From Actinopolymorpha cephalotaxi (GTDB taxonomy: Bacteria; Actinomycetota; Actinomycetes; Propionibacteriales; Actinopolymorphaceae), in the NCBI RefSeq assembly GCF_013408535.1, contig NZ_JACBZA010000001.1, forward strand, positions 806,001-870,000: a stretch of DNA of 64,000 bases. The letters run 5' to 3'. Of the stretch, positions 1-12,980 are shown in pieces. Under the pieces are notes generated by a model. It was not told the DNA's origin. It ran no database searches and saw only the letters and a list, made by a program, of their open reading frames with translations. Both the position numbers and the translations under genes were made by a program. Numbering within the stretch: position 1 is the first letter of the stretch; the number at the start of each line of letters is the position of its first letter.

Positions 1-1
1 C

Positions 2-211
2 GATCTCTCGTTCGGCGACGGGCCGGCGGTCGGCGAGGACGTGTCGCGCGACGAGCCGGCGTACGGCGACGACCCCGCGGACGAGGGTCGCCGAGCGGAC
101 GAAGAACACGAGGTGCGGGACGAGTACGCACCGCGCGAGGGTCACCTGCCGCGTGAGCGCTGGGAGGGGATGTTCCGGCGCCGGCCGGACCGGGACGATC
201 GCCCTGACTGA
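2..211 (+). CDS. C-terminal fragment of an unknown acidic protein
   Basis: The window opens inside a reading frame that runs 69 codons to a TGA at 209-211; the 5' end lies outside. The visible part is very rich in Asp, Glu and Arg, with no hydrophobic segment or recognisable domain, and ends in an Arg/Asp-rich tail. It looks like a disordered C-terminal extension. Function unknown; coding status rests on frame openness and GC-rich third positions only. Confidence 0.5.
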   Translation, partial: DLSFGDGPAVGEDVSRDEPAYGDDPADEGRRADEEHEVRDEYAPREGHLPRERWEGMFRRRPDRDDRPD

Positions 212-231
212 GGCTCCTTCTTACGGCCTCA

Positions 232-290
232 CAGGTGCGCGAATTCCTGACGACGCACGTTTCCTCGTCCGGACGGGAATTCCACACCTG
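232..290. promoter_or_regulatory. Imperfect inverted repeat, possible operator or terminator
   Basis: The arms 232-247 and 276-290 share CAGGTG and GAATTCC blocks in inverted orientation, separated by about 28 bases. It lies just after the stop of the partial upstream gene, so it may terminate that transcript or be an operator. There is no T-run. Role unproven. Confidence 0.3.
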
Positions 291-528
291 CGCATTTGGT
301 AGGGCGCATTCCATCGGGGTTCGACACAAGAGCCGTACGGATTCCCAAGCGAGTTTCGTCCGGTTCCACTGCTGCCGCATCGCCTGAAGATCGCCTTGTG
401 CACAAGGGGTTGAAGATGACCGGAAGTCCCGTTCCCGGTCGGCCCCGAATTGTCATCGCATGTCCTTTGCCGAACTATTGGTGATCGTCATTCCGGCTGG
501 GTCCAGCGCCGGGAAACAATGTGAAAAA

Positions 529-554
529 GGCCCGCGACCCGGCGGTCGCGGGCC
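529..554. terminator. Perfect 11-bp GC hairpin with A-run on its left side
   Basis: Arms 529-539 and 544-554 pair perfectly around a CGGC loop. Five A residues (524-528) precede it, so read on the minus strand it is a hairpin followed by a U-run, like an intrinsic terminator for antisense transcription. On the plus strand it would sit in the leader of the LuxR gene. Confidence 0.5.
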
Positions 555-634
555 ATAGTCGAAGAAGGTTCGCCCGGCTGCCACCCCGCACTGTGTGGCG
601 GGCGCTGCGTCCCCAGGGGCGGAAGGGGAGGGGA

Positions 635-3628
635 ATGCCTGCGAGGTCCGAGGTGGGCGATGTGGGCTCCTCGGCACCCTCGCTGATCCCGCACGCACGA
701 CGTCCGCCGCCGTCCGCACCGCAAGGTTTCCTTGACGCCAAGGTGACCTTGCCCGTGCCGACGGTGCCGGTGCTCCCGCGCCCCCGGCTGTTCGCCGCGC
801 TGACCGCGGCCGCGGAGCGCCGGGTGACGGTCGTGAACGCCTCCGCCGGCACCGGCAAGACGATGTTGCTCGCCTCGTGGCTGCGCTGGTCGGTGAACCA
901 GCGGGCGGCCTGGGTTTCGTTCGACAGCGGTGACAACGAGCCGAAGTTCTTCTGGGCGTACGTCGTGGAGTCCCTCCGCCGCGCGTGCGATGCCGAGGAC
1001 GCCGCCGTTCTGGCCGACCTCGGCGGGGCGGACCTGGGTGCCGAGGAGTTTCCGCGGCGGTTCCTGGACGCGGTCGGCCGGCTGCGCGAACCCGTGGTCC
1101 TGATCGTGGACCAGGCGCACGAGATCACCGACTGGCGGCTGCTGGCCGGACTGGAGACGGTGCTCCGGCACGGCCCGGCAGGTCTGCGCCTGGTGTTCGC
1201 CGGGCGTGGGCAGCCGGCGCTTCCCCTGGCCCGGCTGCGGGTGGCGGGCGAGCTCGCCGACCTCGGGTCGGCCGACCTGGCCTGTACTCGCGAGGAGGCC
1301 CGCGACCTGCTGGCGGCGTACGGCGTCCAGGCCGACGATGCCCAGGTCTCCCGGGTGTGGCGGCGTACGGAGGGCTGGACGACCGGCCTGCGGCTGGCCG
1401 CCCTGTGGTGGCACGCGCAGCCGGCCTCGGACCGGGACCTGGCGGGTTTCACCGGCGACGAGCCGCTGGTCGCGGGGTACCTCGACGACGAGATCCTGCG
1501 CCCGCAGCCGCCGCTGGTACGTGAGTTCCTGCTGGCGACCTGCCTGGTGGAGCCGGTGTGCGGCGACCTCGCCGACGCGATGACGGGTGAGCGTGACGGT
1601 GCCCGGACGCTGGAGGAGCTCGACCGGGACAACGCGCTGGTCAACGGTGTCGGCGCGGGGCGGGTGTGGTTCGCGTACGCGCCGCTGCTGCGGGAGTTCC
1701 TGACGTACCGGCTACGGCGGGAGCGGCCGGCACGGGAGCCGGACCTTCGGTGCAGCGCCGCCCGGTGGTACGCGAACGCCGGGATGGTGGCGGGCGCGGT
1801 GCGCTGTGCGGTGGCCGCACGCGACTGGGCGCTCACCGGCGAGATCCTCGGGCGGCACGGCAACCGGGTCTTCGCCAACGGCGAGGGCGCCGAGCTCGAG
1901 CCGCTGCTGGCGTCGATCCCCGCGCAGGACGTCGCGGCGCACGCCGACCTGGCCGCCGCCTGCGCGCACGTACGGCTGAACGCGGGGGACCCGGACGGCG
2001 CGGAGGCCCTGCTCCGGCTGGCCGAGGAGGCACGGCCGGCTGACGGGGCTGAAGGGGCTGACGGGGCTGACGGACCGGACGTACGGCAGGCGTTCGTCCG
2101 GCTGTTGCGCACCGCGCAGCTACGGCTTCGGCAGGCCTGCCTGCGCGGCCGGATCACCCCACCGGACGTGGTGCGCGGACGTGAAATCCTCGACCGGGCA
2201 CGCACGGCCGGGGTCGCCGCGGACCGTCAGGCCGACGTGGGGGCGCTGGCGTACTGGGTCGGGGTCGCAGAACTCTGGCGGGGTGCCCTGCCCGAGGCGA
2301 AGGAGGCGTTCGGGCACGCTCTCGGCCGGCTGACCGCGGGTGGGCTGCACCGCTGGGAGTGGCGTACGCGTGACTGGCTGGCGCTGCTGAACGCCCTGGA
2401 GGGCAGGTTGGCGGCCGCCGAGGAGGCGCTGCACGCTGCCGGCCCGGACCACGACGCCGAACGGCCTCCCGAACCGGACGCGGGCCCGGCGGGTGAACGC
2501 GTACCCGGTGAACGCGTACCCGGTGAACGCGCACCCGGCATCCGGCCGGGCCCTTCGCTCGTACGGAATCTGGCCAGCGCGGCGATCGAGCTCGAACGGG
2601 ACCGGCTGGACCAGGCCTGGGCCCTCCTCGAACACTCCACCGGCCCCGCCAGCGATCCCACCGATCCCACCGACCCCACCGATCCCACTGACCCGACCGG
2701 GCCGGCTCACGACGGCCACGCGGCGGCAGGTCCGGCCGACCGGATCGGCCTGCGGAGTTCCGCGGCCGCCGACGATCCGGCCGATCCCCCGCTGGGGGAT
2801 CTGCTCGGAGTGCTCCGCGCCCGGATCCTGTTCCACCGTGGCGATCTCGGCGCGGCGCGCACCGAACTCGCCGCGACCAGGGACGCCGCCGGCCGGCTGC
2901 ATCCGGTGGTCGACCAGGCGGCCACGCTGCTCGAGGTGGAGATCTCCACCCACGAAGGCGCCACCGAGCGGGCGACCGAGATCCTCGCCGGCCTGCGGGC
3001 CGGATCCGCTCCCGCGACGGGCGGGCCGGCCGGCCCGGCCGGCCCGCCGACGGCCGTACTCGTCGCCGAAGGACGCACGTTGCTGGCCGCCGGTGACTCC
3101 GCCGGAGCGCTCGCCGCCGTGGCGCCGTGCCTGGACGCCGACAGGTCTCCCGCGCGGCCGCTGGACACCGTGGGCGCCCTGCTCGTCGCGGCGACCGCGC
3201 AGCGCCGGCTGGGCGCGCAGGCGCCGGCGGGTGAGTATCTCGAACGCGCGCTGGCGCTGGCCGAGCGCGACTACCTGGTCCGGGTCTTCCTGGACGCGGG
3301 CCGGGGAGTACGCGCACTGCTCACGGTAGTCGTGGCGCCGGAGGGCCGCCACGCGGCGTTCCGCAGTGCGCTGCTGCACCGGTTCGACGTGGCCCCCGCG
3401 GCCGGGTGGAAGGCCAAGCCGGCCGAGCAGGCGATCCGGCTCACCGCGAGCGAGCGCGCGGTCCTGCGCTACCTGCCCTCGCACCTGACCAACGAGGAGA
3501 TCGCCCAGGACCTGTGCCTGTCGGTGAACACTGTCAAGTCACACTTGCGCACGCTCTACCGCAAGCTCGGGGTGACGTCGCGGCGAGAGGCGATCGCCCG
3601 CGCCCTGCAGATCGACCTGCTGCGCTGA
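635..3628 (+). CDS. LAL-type LuxR family transcriptional regulator (MalT-like)
   Basis: A 997-residue cytoplasmic regulator. A STAND-type NTPase domain starts near residue 60 with Walker A ASAGTGKT (about 69-76); a long helical, TPR-like middle follows; a LuxR/NarL helix-turn-helix occupies the last 65 residues (LTNEEIAQDLCLSVNTVKSH). Proteins of this family bind an inducer and ATP, oligomerise and activate promoters; the inducer is unknown here. I chose ATG 635 because a purine-rich GGAAGGGGAGGGGA site lies just upstream, rather than GTG 521. Low-complexity in-frame repeats interrupt the middle: GAD/GAE near 2040, three GERVP-type units at 2491-2535, DPT units at 2655-2700. No pathway genes are adjacent, so the target is not evident. 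Confidence 0.85.
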   Translation: MPARSEVGDVGSSAPSLIPHARRPPPSAPQGFLDAKVTLPVPTVPVLPRPRLFAALTAAAERRVTVVNASAGTGKTMLLASWLRWSVNQRAAWVSFDSGDNEPKFFWAYVVESLRRACDAEDAAVLADLGGADLGAEEFPRRFLDAVGRLREPVVLIVDQAHEITDWRLLAGLETVLRHGPAGLRLVFAGRGQPALPLARLRVAGELADLGSADLACTREEARDLLAAYGVQADDAQVSRVWRRTEGWTTGLRLAALWWHAQPASDRDLAGFTGDEPLVAGYLDDEILRPQPPLVREFLLATCLVEPVCGDLADAMTGERDGARTLEELDRDNALVNGVGAGRVWFAYAPLLREFLTYRLRRERPAREPDLRCSAARWYANAGMVAGAVRCAVAARDWALTGEILGRHGNRVFANGEGAELEPLLASIPAQDVAAHADLAAACAHVRLNAGDPDGAEALLRLAEEARPADGAEGADGADGPDVRQAFVRLLRTAQLRLRQACLRGRITPPDVVRGREILDRARTAGVAADRQADVGALAYWVGVAELWRGALPEAKEAFGHALGRLTAGGLHRWEWRTRDWLALLNALEGRLAAAEEALHAAGPDHDAERPPEPDAGPAGERVPGERVPGERAPGIRPGPSLVRNLASAAIELERDRLDQAWALLEHSTGPASDPTDPTDPTDPTDPTGPAHDGHAAAGPADRIGLRSSAAADDPADPPLGDLLGVLRARILFHRGDLGAARTELAATRDAAGRLHPVVDQAATLLEVEISTHEGATERATEILAGLRAGSAPATGGPAGPAGPPTAVLVAEGRTLLAAGDSAGALAAVAPCLDADRSPARPLDTVGALLVAATAQRRLGAQAPAGEYLERALALAERDYLVRVFLDAGRGVRALLTVVVAPEGRHAAFRSALLHRFDVAPAAGWKAKPAEQAIRLTASERAVLRYLPSHLTNEEIAQDLCLSVNTVKSHLRTLYRKLGVTSRREAIARALQIDLLR

Positions 3629-3660
3629 CCGCCACACGTTTCGCCACGGACACACAGCGA

Positions 3661-3694
3661 CCGGGACGGCTCCGATCTCGCGGAGCCGTCCCGG
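3661..3694. terminator. Strong hairpin between convergent genes
   Basis: Arms 3661-3674 and 3681-3694 form a perfect 14-bp stem with a 6-base loop, 33 bases after the LuxR stop and 40 bases before the convergent membrane gene ends. The following GCTTGTGTTGCTTGTGTTGC stretch is T-rich with a short tandem repeat. Likely a bidirectional terminator. Confidence 0.75.
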
Positions 3695-3734
3695 TGGTGC
3701 TTGTGTTGCTTGTGTTGCTGGTGTTTCGCCCAGG

Positions 3735-4406
3735 TCAGTCACGCATCGCCGAGAGTTCCCGGCCGTGCACCGACAGGGCGTAGATGACGAGGATGTCGAC
3801 CGCGATCATGATGGCCGACCAGATCGGGAACGCCGCGAGCGAAAGGAAGTTCGCGAGCAGCGAGACGGCCGCGATCGCGATACCGACGTACCGTGCCCAG
3901 GTCTGTCCCGCGAGCAGCGCGAGACCGGTGATCACGAGCAGGGCGGCCAGCCCGATGTGGAACCATCCCCAGGCGGTGTAGCCCCAGGGGATGACCAGTC
4001 CGCTGCTGGCGACCAGGAAGTAGGTCGTCTTGAACAGGCTGGTGAATCCCCAGATCGCCTGCAGACATCCCAGGACGATGAGGACGACCCCGGCATAGAC
4101 CAGCCAGCCGGTGCCCCCGACCGCCTCGGGCATGGTGCTCATCCGGCCACCTCGCCCCTCGGCTTCGGCCTCGGCGGACCGGCGGGCCTTGGGCACGGTG
4201 GCCTGGGCCTCCGCCTGCTTGGTCTGGCCCGTGTCGCGCCCCGTGTCACGTCCGGAGTCACCACGCCCCATGTCACGCCCGGTGTCACGCGCCTGCTGGG
4301 CCTGGCCCTGCGCCTGCTCGCGCATCCCCTCGGCTTGGCCCTGTGCCTGCTGTGCCCGCTGGCGCCCTTCCTGCGCCGGCGTGCCCATGTCGCCGTGTTC
4401 AGTCAT
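3735..4406 (-). CDS. DUF7144-like membrane protein with charged N-terminal repeats
   Basis: A 223-residue protein. The first ~95 residues are hydrophilic, with Gln/Ala repeats and RDTGRD-type repeats, and are probably disordered. Four hydrophobic segments follow (from about residue 107), the first starting [14 protein letters not shown], typical of small actinobacterial membrane proteins of the DUF7144 type. Function is unknown. The start at 4406 has a GGGGG tract about 12 bases upstream; an internal ATG just before the first membrane segment (MSTMPEAV) would yield the core domain only. The gene is divergent from dnaK across 368 bases. A hairpin (4433-4451) lies in its leader. Confidence 0.7.
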   Translation of the reverse strand: MTEHGDMGTPAQEGRQRAQQAQGQAEGMREQAQGQAQQARDTGRDMGRGDSGRDTGRDTGQTKQAEAQATVPKARRSAEAEAEGRGGRMSTMPEAVGGTGWLVYAGVVLIVLGCLQAIWGFTSLFKTTYFLVASSGLVIPWGYTAWGWFHIGLAALLVITGLALLAGQTWARYVGIAIAAVSLLANFLSLAAFPIWSAIMIAVDILVIYALSVHGRELSAMRD

Positions 4407-4774
4407 GGCCCATAACCCCCTGGTGGTTCGCGCCCTCCGTTCGACGGAGGGGTCCACACACCACGCTGCGTGCAGACCCCGGCCGGCCACCTCACCCGGA
4501 CGGGGTGAACTCCGTGCCCCGTGGCTCGATCGCCCGTGGGGGACCGGGTTCGCGACGGGTGGCGTACGTGCTCCAGCGTGCGAGCGCGGGCGGCACTTCG
4601 CGCCACCCCACTTGGGTGAACCCGAAGGTCCCGGAACACAGGAGCCCTGCAGCCTCGCGGTCCCGGTCCGACGGGTACTTGGATCCCACTTGGATCCCAC
4701 TCGGGCCGCTGCGTCTGTCGTTGTCCGCGCGGGCGGCGAACACTGGACCGAGACCCCACGTGAGGACGGACACC
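4407..4774. promoter_or_regulatory. Divergent promoter region between membrane gene and dnaK
   Basis: It contains an 8-bp-stem hairpin (4433-4440 with 4444-4451), and closer to dnaK an 11-base unit CTTGGATCCCA repeated in tandem (4678-4688, 4689-4699) running into ACTCGGG (4699-4705). The half-sites resemble CTTGAGT/ACTCAAG of the HspR (HAIR) operator, but the 7-base spacing is not kept. No clear gene is present. Confidence 0.45.
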
Positions 4775-6712
<1,938 letters not shown>

Positions 6713-6767
6713 CGTACGGACGTACCTACACACAACGCTCGCACCGCGGACGGGACAAGGGCCTGCG

Positions 6768-7382
6768 ATGACCGAACACACGCCGCGGCACCGGCGAGAT
6801 CTCGAGGCGGGTGTCGAGGGCGCCGAGGGTGCCGAGGGTGCCGAGGGTGCCGAGGGCACCGGGGGCACTGAGGTAGGCGCCGGGATGGGTGCTGCCGGCG
6901 ACGCCGCCCTGGCGGAGGCGCGGGCCCGCGCGGCCGACTTCGAGGACCGGTGGCAGCGTGCCCTGGCCGACGCCGACAACCAGCGCAAGCGGTACGCCCG
7001 TGAGCTCGACCGGCAGCGCGCCGAGGTCACGGCGAGCCAGGCCGCGCAGTGGCTCTCCGTCGTGGACAACCTCGACCGGGCGGTGTCGCACGCGCAGGCG
7101 GCGCAGGGCGCGCAGGGGGACCAGGGAGAGCAGGGGTCCTTGCTGGAAGGCGTTCGGGCCGTTCTGGAGCAGGCGGTCGCGGTGCTCGCCGGCCTCGGCT
7201 ACCCACGCCAGGACGACGAGGTGGGCACGGTGTTCGACCCGGCCCGGCACGAGGCGGTGGCCACCGTGCCCAGTGCGGAAGTGCCGGCGGGGACGGTGCT
7301 GGACGTCGTGAGTCCCGGCTACGGCGAGGGGGAGCGGCAGCTGCGACCGGCGGGCGTGGTGGTGGCCACGAAGGCGGCGTGA
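6768..7382 (+). CDS. grpE: Nucleotide exchange factor GrpE
   Basis: Co-chaperone of 204 residues that releases ADP from DnaK. The N-terminus carries an acidic tandem repeat (EGAEGAEGAEG, from 6808) absent from typical GrpE. The long coiled-coil helix (ARAADFEDRWQRALADADNQ) and the C-terminal beta-domain ending GERQLRPAGVVVATK match the family. It lies 55 bases after dnaK and 11 bases before dnaJ, within one operon. The Shine-Dalgarno sequence is weak (GGGACAAGGG). Confidence 0.93.
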   Translation: MTEHTPRHRRDLEAGVEGAEGAEGAEGAEGTGGTEVGAGMGAAGDAALAEARARAADFEDRWQRALADADNQRKRYARELDRQRAEVTASQAAQWLSVVDNLDRAVSHAQAAQGAQGDQGEQGSLLEGVRAVLEQAVAVLAGLGYPRQDDEVGTVFDPARHEAVATVPSAEVPAGTVLDVVSPGYGEGERQLRPAGVVVATKAA

Positions 7383-7393
7383 GGGCAGGTGTG

Positions 7394-8422
7394 ATGGCCG
7401 ACCGCGATTTCTACCGAATTCTCGGGGTACCCCGGACGGCCACCCGGGAGGAGATCCAGCGCGCCTACCGGCGGCTGGCGCGGGAGAACCATCCCGACGT
7501 CAACAAGGATCCCGGTGCCGAGGACCGGTTCAAGGACGTCTCGGAGGCGTACGACGTGCTGTCCGATCCCGATCTGCGCAAGCGGTACGACGTGTTCGGC
7601 GCGGACTTCCGGCGGGTGCCCGACGACGTCGACCCGGACACCTGGGTCAGGGCACAGGCACGTGCCCGGGCGGGCGCGGGAGCTCGCGGTGGCGGGCCCG
7701 GGCCCGGCAGGTTCGGCGGTTTCGAGGAGCGCGGCGGTTTCGAGGGCTTCGGCGGTGAGGGCGAGGAGGTCGACCTGGAGGACCTGCTGAGCGGCATGTT
7801 CGGGGGGCGGCGGGCAGGTCGTGCCGGCGGTGGACGGGCCGGCCGGGGCGGTCGCGGCTTCGGTCCGGTCCCGGGCGCGGACCAGGAGGCCGAGCTCCCG
7901 CTGACGGTCGAGGACGCCTACCGGGGCGGTCCCCGGTCGATGACGTTGTCGACGTTGTCAGGGCAGGGCGGCACCCGGCGCTACGACGTGAACGTTCCGC
8001 CCGGCGTCACCGACGGGCAGCGGATCCGGCTGGCCGGCCAGGGCGGGCGGGGGACCGACGGCGCGCCGCCCGGCGACCTCTACCTCGTGGTCCGCCTCCG
8101 CCCGCACTCCCGCTACCGCGTACGTGGGCGCGACCTGCACCTCGACCTGCCGCTCGCTCCGTGGGAGGCGGCCCTCGGCGCCACCGTCGCGGTCGACACC
8201 CCGGGCGGTGAGGCGAAGGTCCGGGTGCCGCCGGGCACCTCCGGCGGGAGGTCGCTGCGGCTACGCGGCAGGGGGATGCCGAACCCGCGAGGCCAACCGG
8301 GTGACCTCTACGCGGAGGTCCGGATCAGGGTGCCGCCGCACCCGACCGAAGAGGAACGCCGGCTGTGGTCGGAGCTGGCCCGGGCGTCCGGGTTCGACGC
8401 GCGCGTAGGGAGGCCCCGATGA
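7394..8422 (+). CDS. dnaJ: DnaJ-family co-chaperone lacking the zinc finger (CbpA type)
   Basis: Hsp40 of 342 residues that delivers clients to DnaK and stimulates its ATPase. The J-domain is at residues 1-70 with the HPD motif at 33-35; a Gly/Phe/Arg-rich region runs to about 155; the two beta-barrel C-terminal domain ([17 protein letters not shown] onward) completes it. There is no cysteine in the protein, so the CxxCxGxG zinc centre of type I DnaJ is absent, as in CbpA. This fits the CbpM-like gene that follows. ATG 7394 follows a GAGGGCAGG site. The stop overlaps the next start (ATGA). Confidence 0.92.
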   Translation: MADRDFYRILGVPRTATREEIQRAYRRLARENHPDVNKDPGAEDRFKDVSEAYDVLSDPDLRKRYDVFGADFRRVPDDVDPDTWVRAQARARAGAGARGGGPGPGRFGGFEERGGFEGFGGEGEEVDLEDLLSGMFGGRRAGRAGGGRAGRGGRGFGPVPGADQEAELPLTVEDAYRGGPRSMTLSTLSGQGGTRRYDVNVPPGVTDGQRIRLAGQGGRGTDGAPPGDLYLVVRLRPHSRYRVRGRDLHLDLPLAPWEAALGATVAVDTPGGEAKVRVPPGTSGGRSLRLRGRGMPNPRGQPGDLYAEVRIRVPPHPTEEERRLWSELARASGFDARVGRPR

Positions 8423-8732
8423 CGTTCGCACTCGTCCGTGTGCGGGTCCGCCGGGAGGAACACCTCGACCTGGAGGAGTTCGCCGCCAGGGTGAGCCTGC
8501 ACCCGGACCACGTACGCCGGCTGGTGGTGCTCGGCCTGCTGGACGCGGACGCCGACCCGACCGGGCGGCTGCACTTCGCGCCCGCCCAGGTCGCCCGGGC
8601 AGCGCGGATCCAGCGGCTGCGGGCCGGCTTCTGCCTCAACTACGCGGGCATCGGCGTGGTGCTCGACCTGCTGGACCGCATCACCGAACTGGAGGCGGCC
8701 GAACGCGCCGCCCGACGCTACGGAGGCACCAC

Positions 8733-8751
<19 letters not shown>
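8419..8751 (+). CDS. MerR-like chaperone modulator (CbpM/HspR-like)
   Basis: A 110-residue protein with a MerR-type winged-helix beginning ([25 protein letters not shown]) followed by a helical dimerisation segment with [16 protein letters not shown]. It overlaps dnaJ by 4 bases and clpB by 19, so it is translated within the chaperone operon. Its position matches HspR, the heat-shock repressor of actinobacteria, but length and sequence fit CbpM, a modulator that binds the J-domain of CbpA. I favour CbpM because the DnaJ is CbpA-type. AGGCCCC precedes the ATG after GGG, giving a fair ribosome binding site. Confidence 0.75.
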
Positions 8752-11372
<2,621 letters not shown>

Positions 11373-11399
11373 ACCCCAACGGAGGAACGGAGATACGAC

Positions 11400-11663
11400 A
11401 TGCCGGTGACGGTGGATCCCCATCTGGAACAGATCCGTCCGGTCGAACCCCGCACACCCACCGGGTGTGAGGAGTGCCTGCGAATGGGCTCGCCGTGGGT
11501 GCACCTGCGGCTGTGCCTGACCTGCGGCCACGTCGGCTGCTGCGACTCCTCGCCACTGCGGCACGCCCGCGCGCACGCGGAGGAGGTGGAGCACCCGATC
11601 GTCGCGTCGTACGAACCCGGCGAGGACTGGCGCTGGTGCTTCGTCGACGAGCAGTTCGTCTGA
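11400..11663 (+). CDS. UBP-type zinc finger protein (first copy)
   Basis: An 87-residue protein that is almost entirely one zinc-binding domain: GCEECL, LCLTCGHVGCCDSS and conserved His residues (RHARAH, EHP), ending DWRWCFVDE. The fold is related to the zinc finger of ubiquitin-specific proteases, but bacteria have no ubiquitin, so the ligand is unknown. It starts 28 bases after clpB with a perfect GGAGGAACGGAG site and is probably the last gene of the chaperone operon. A close paralogue lies at 62462-62731 behind an antiporter gene. Confidence 0.85.
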   Translation: MPVTVDPHLEQIRPVEPRTPTGCEECLRMGSPWVHLRLCLTCGHVGCCDSSPLRHARAHAEEVEHPIVASYEPGEDWRWCFVDEQFV

Positions 11664-11681
11664 GCCCGTTTTGACCTGCGG

Positions 11682-12293
11682 TCACTCCTCCTCGGATCGG
11701 CCGGTCCGGCGCCGCCAGTACGCGACGGTGACGGCCGCGAGCAGCGGCCCCCACAGCAGCAGCGGGGCGTAGCTGCCGACGAACACGACGAGCCGCCAGC
11801 CGTGCTCGGCGATCGGGTCGCCCGGCGGTGCCGGCTCTCGCAGCGAGGCGGGCAGGCCGGCGAACACCTTGGTCCACAACACGGTGAGCACGGTGGCGCC
11901 GAGTGCGGCCGGTACGACGGCGGCGGCGGTCGGCACCCGCCGGCCACGAAGCCCGGGGACCCACCACGGGAAGACCTCACCCCAGCGGGCGACCAGGCCG
12001 ACCGCGGTGAACGCCAGCAGTTCCGACACCGCCGACAACACGACGACGTACGCCTCGTCCGGCATGCCCAGCGTGTGCCCGCCACGCGGCGGATCGGTGA
12101 CGATGGGCAGGTGGAAGGTGACCGCGGCGACGCGCCACAGGCCGGACGGCAGCACGGTGAAGGGCACGGCGTACGCGGCGATCCGGACCCAGCGTGGGAC
12201 ACCGGGGACCGGATCGTGGGCCGCGCGCCAGGCGGCGCGCAGCCGCGAGGACAGGCCGGACTCCTTGGAACCAACGGCTACGGAAGCGCTCAT
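11682..12293 (-). CDS. Four-pass membrane protein of unknown function
   Basis: A 203-residue protein with about four hydrophobic segments (near 37-60, 80-105, 120-140 and 165-190). The loops are Arg/Pro-rich and the tail ends RRRTGRSEEE. I do not recognise the family. ATG 12293 (MSASVAVGSK) is preceded by only a weak GGGAT site. It is convergent with the zinc-finger gene (18-base gap) and divergent from the next gene. Confidence 0.6.
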   Translation of the reverse strand: MSASVAVGSKESGLSSRLRAAWRAAHDPVPGVPRWVRIAAYAVPFTVLPSGLWRVAAVTFHLPIVTDPPRGGHTLGMPDEAYVVVLSAVSELLAFTAVGLVARWGEVFPWWVPGLRGRRVPTAAAVVPAALGATVLTVLWTKVFAGLPASLREPAPPGDPIAEHGWRLVVFVGSYAPLLLWGPLLAAVTVAYWRRRTGRSEEE

Positions 12294-12386
12294 GGCCCGA
12301 CCATCCCAGCCGGGCCGCGGCGGTCGCCCTGCCCGCGCGGAGGAAACCACTCCCTCTGCCGGGGGAGGTTCGGGCATCCTGGTCCG

Positions 12387-12959
12387 GTGAGCGATCACCG
12401 CGACTCCGGCCCCACACCGGAGGACCGTGCCCCCGGGCGGGCCGTGGTGTTCGACATCGACGTACCGCAATACCGGGTTGACACCGAACCCGACCACCGG
12501 GGCGTCGGCAGAGTCGTGGACGCCGAGTTGCGCAGGCACTTCCTCGGCCGCTCCGTGGTCGTACGCGGGATCGGCGCCCAGCACCATCCTGGACGCAGCG
12601 TTGACGAGCTGGTCGAGATCATCCGGCGCCTGGGCACCGACCGCTACGACCCCGCGCGGGCGGGCGACCGCTACGACAACCTGCAGAACAAGCGCATCGA
12701 CTTCTTCGCGTTCCGGCGCAAGGTCACGTCGCGGATGCGGTTGTTCGGAGCGATGAGCTGGGGTTTCTACCACTCCTCGATCGCCGTTCACGGCGCACCG
12801 GTCCGGCTCGACCTGCTGCTCGTCTACGACGCCGCGCGGCTGCGCGAGGTGGTGCACCAGTACGAGGGCCGGGCGGACCGCAAGCGGGACGGTTATGTGT
12901 TCCGGGATCCGGATCACAAGCCGGAAGCCCTGCTGGGCATAGCGAAACTGTCCCGCTGA
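12387..12959 (+). CDS. Conserved-looking hypothetical protein
   Basis: A 190-residue soluble protein from GTG 12387 (VSDHRDSG). There is no membrane segment. It shows a block GAMSWGFYHSSIAVHG and a charged C-terminus with RADRKRDGYVFRDP. I do not recognise a family. No Shine-Dalgarno sequence is close to the GTG, so the start is uncertain; GTG 12450 is an alternative. It runs convergent to the MFS gene. Confidence 0.5.
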   Translation: MSDHRDSGPTPEDRAPGRAVVFDIDVPQYRVDTEPDHRGVGRVVDAELRRHFLGRSVVVRGIGAQHHPGRSVDELVEIIRRLGTDRYDPARAGDRYDNLQNKRIDFFAFRRKVTSRMRLFGAMSWGFYHSSIAVHGAPVRLDLLLVYDAARLREVVHQYEGRADRKRDGYVFRDPDHKPEALLGIAKLSR

Positions 12960-12980
12960 CGACGACGTGTGCGGCCGCCC

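Larger units (their letters stand above)
212..634. other. Non-coding stretch upstream of the LuxR gene
   Basis: No convincing gene lies here. It holds an imperfect inverted repeat (232-290) and a strong hairpin (529-554). The open frame of the LuxR gene extends back to 521, but that extension runs through the hairpin and has no ribosome binding site, so I treat it as leader. Confidence 0.5.

Noticed and set aside
521-634. N-terminal extension of the LuxR gene to GTG 521
   Set aside because: It passes through a perfect GC hairpin, is basic and unlike the family, and lacks a ribosome binding site; ATG 635 has a good one.
4600-4640. HspR HAIR operator before dnaK
   Set aside because: CTTGGGT and ACCCGAAG pair imperfectly with a 2-base gap rather than the 7-base spacing of HAIR.
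12390-12960. Minus-strand extension of the membrane gene (11682) to 12917
   Set aside because: The extension has no ribosome binding site, overlaps a plausible plus-strand gene, and lacks any domain; ATG 12293 gives a compact membrane protein.
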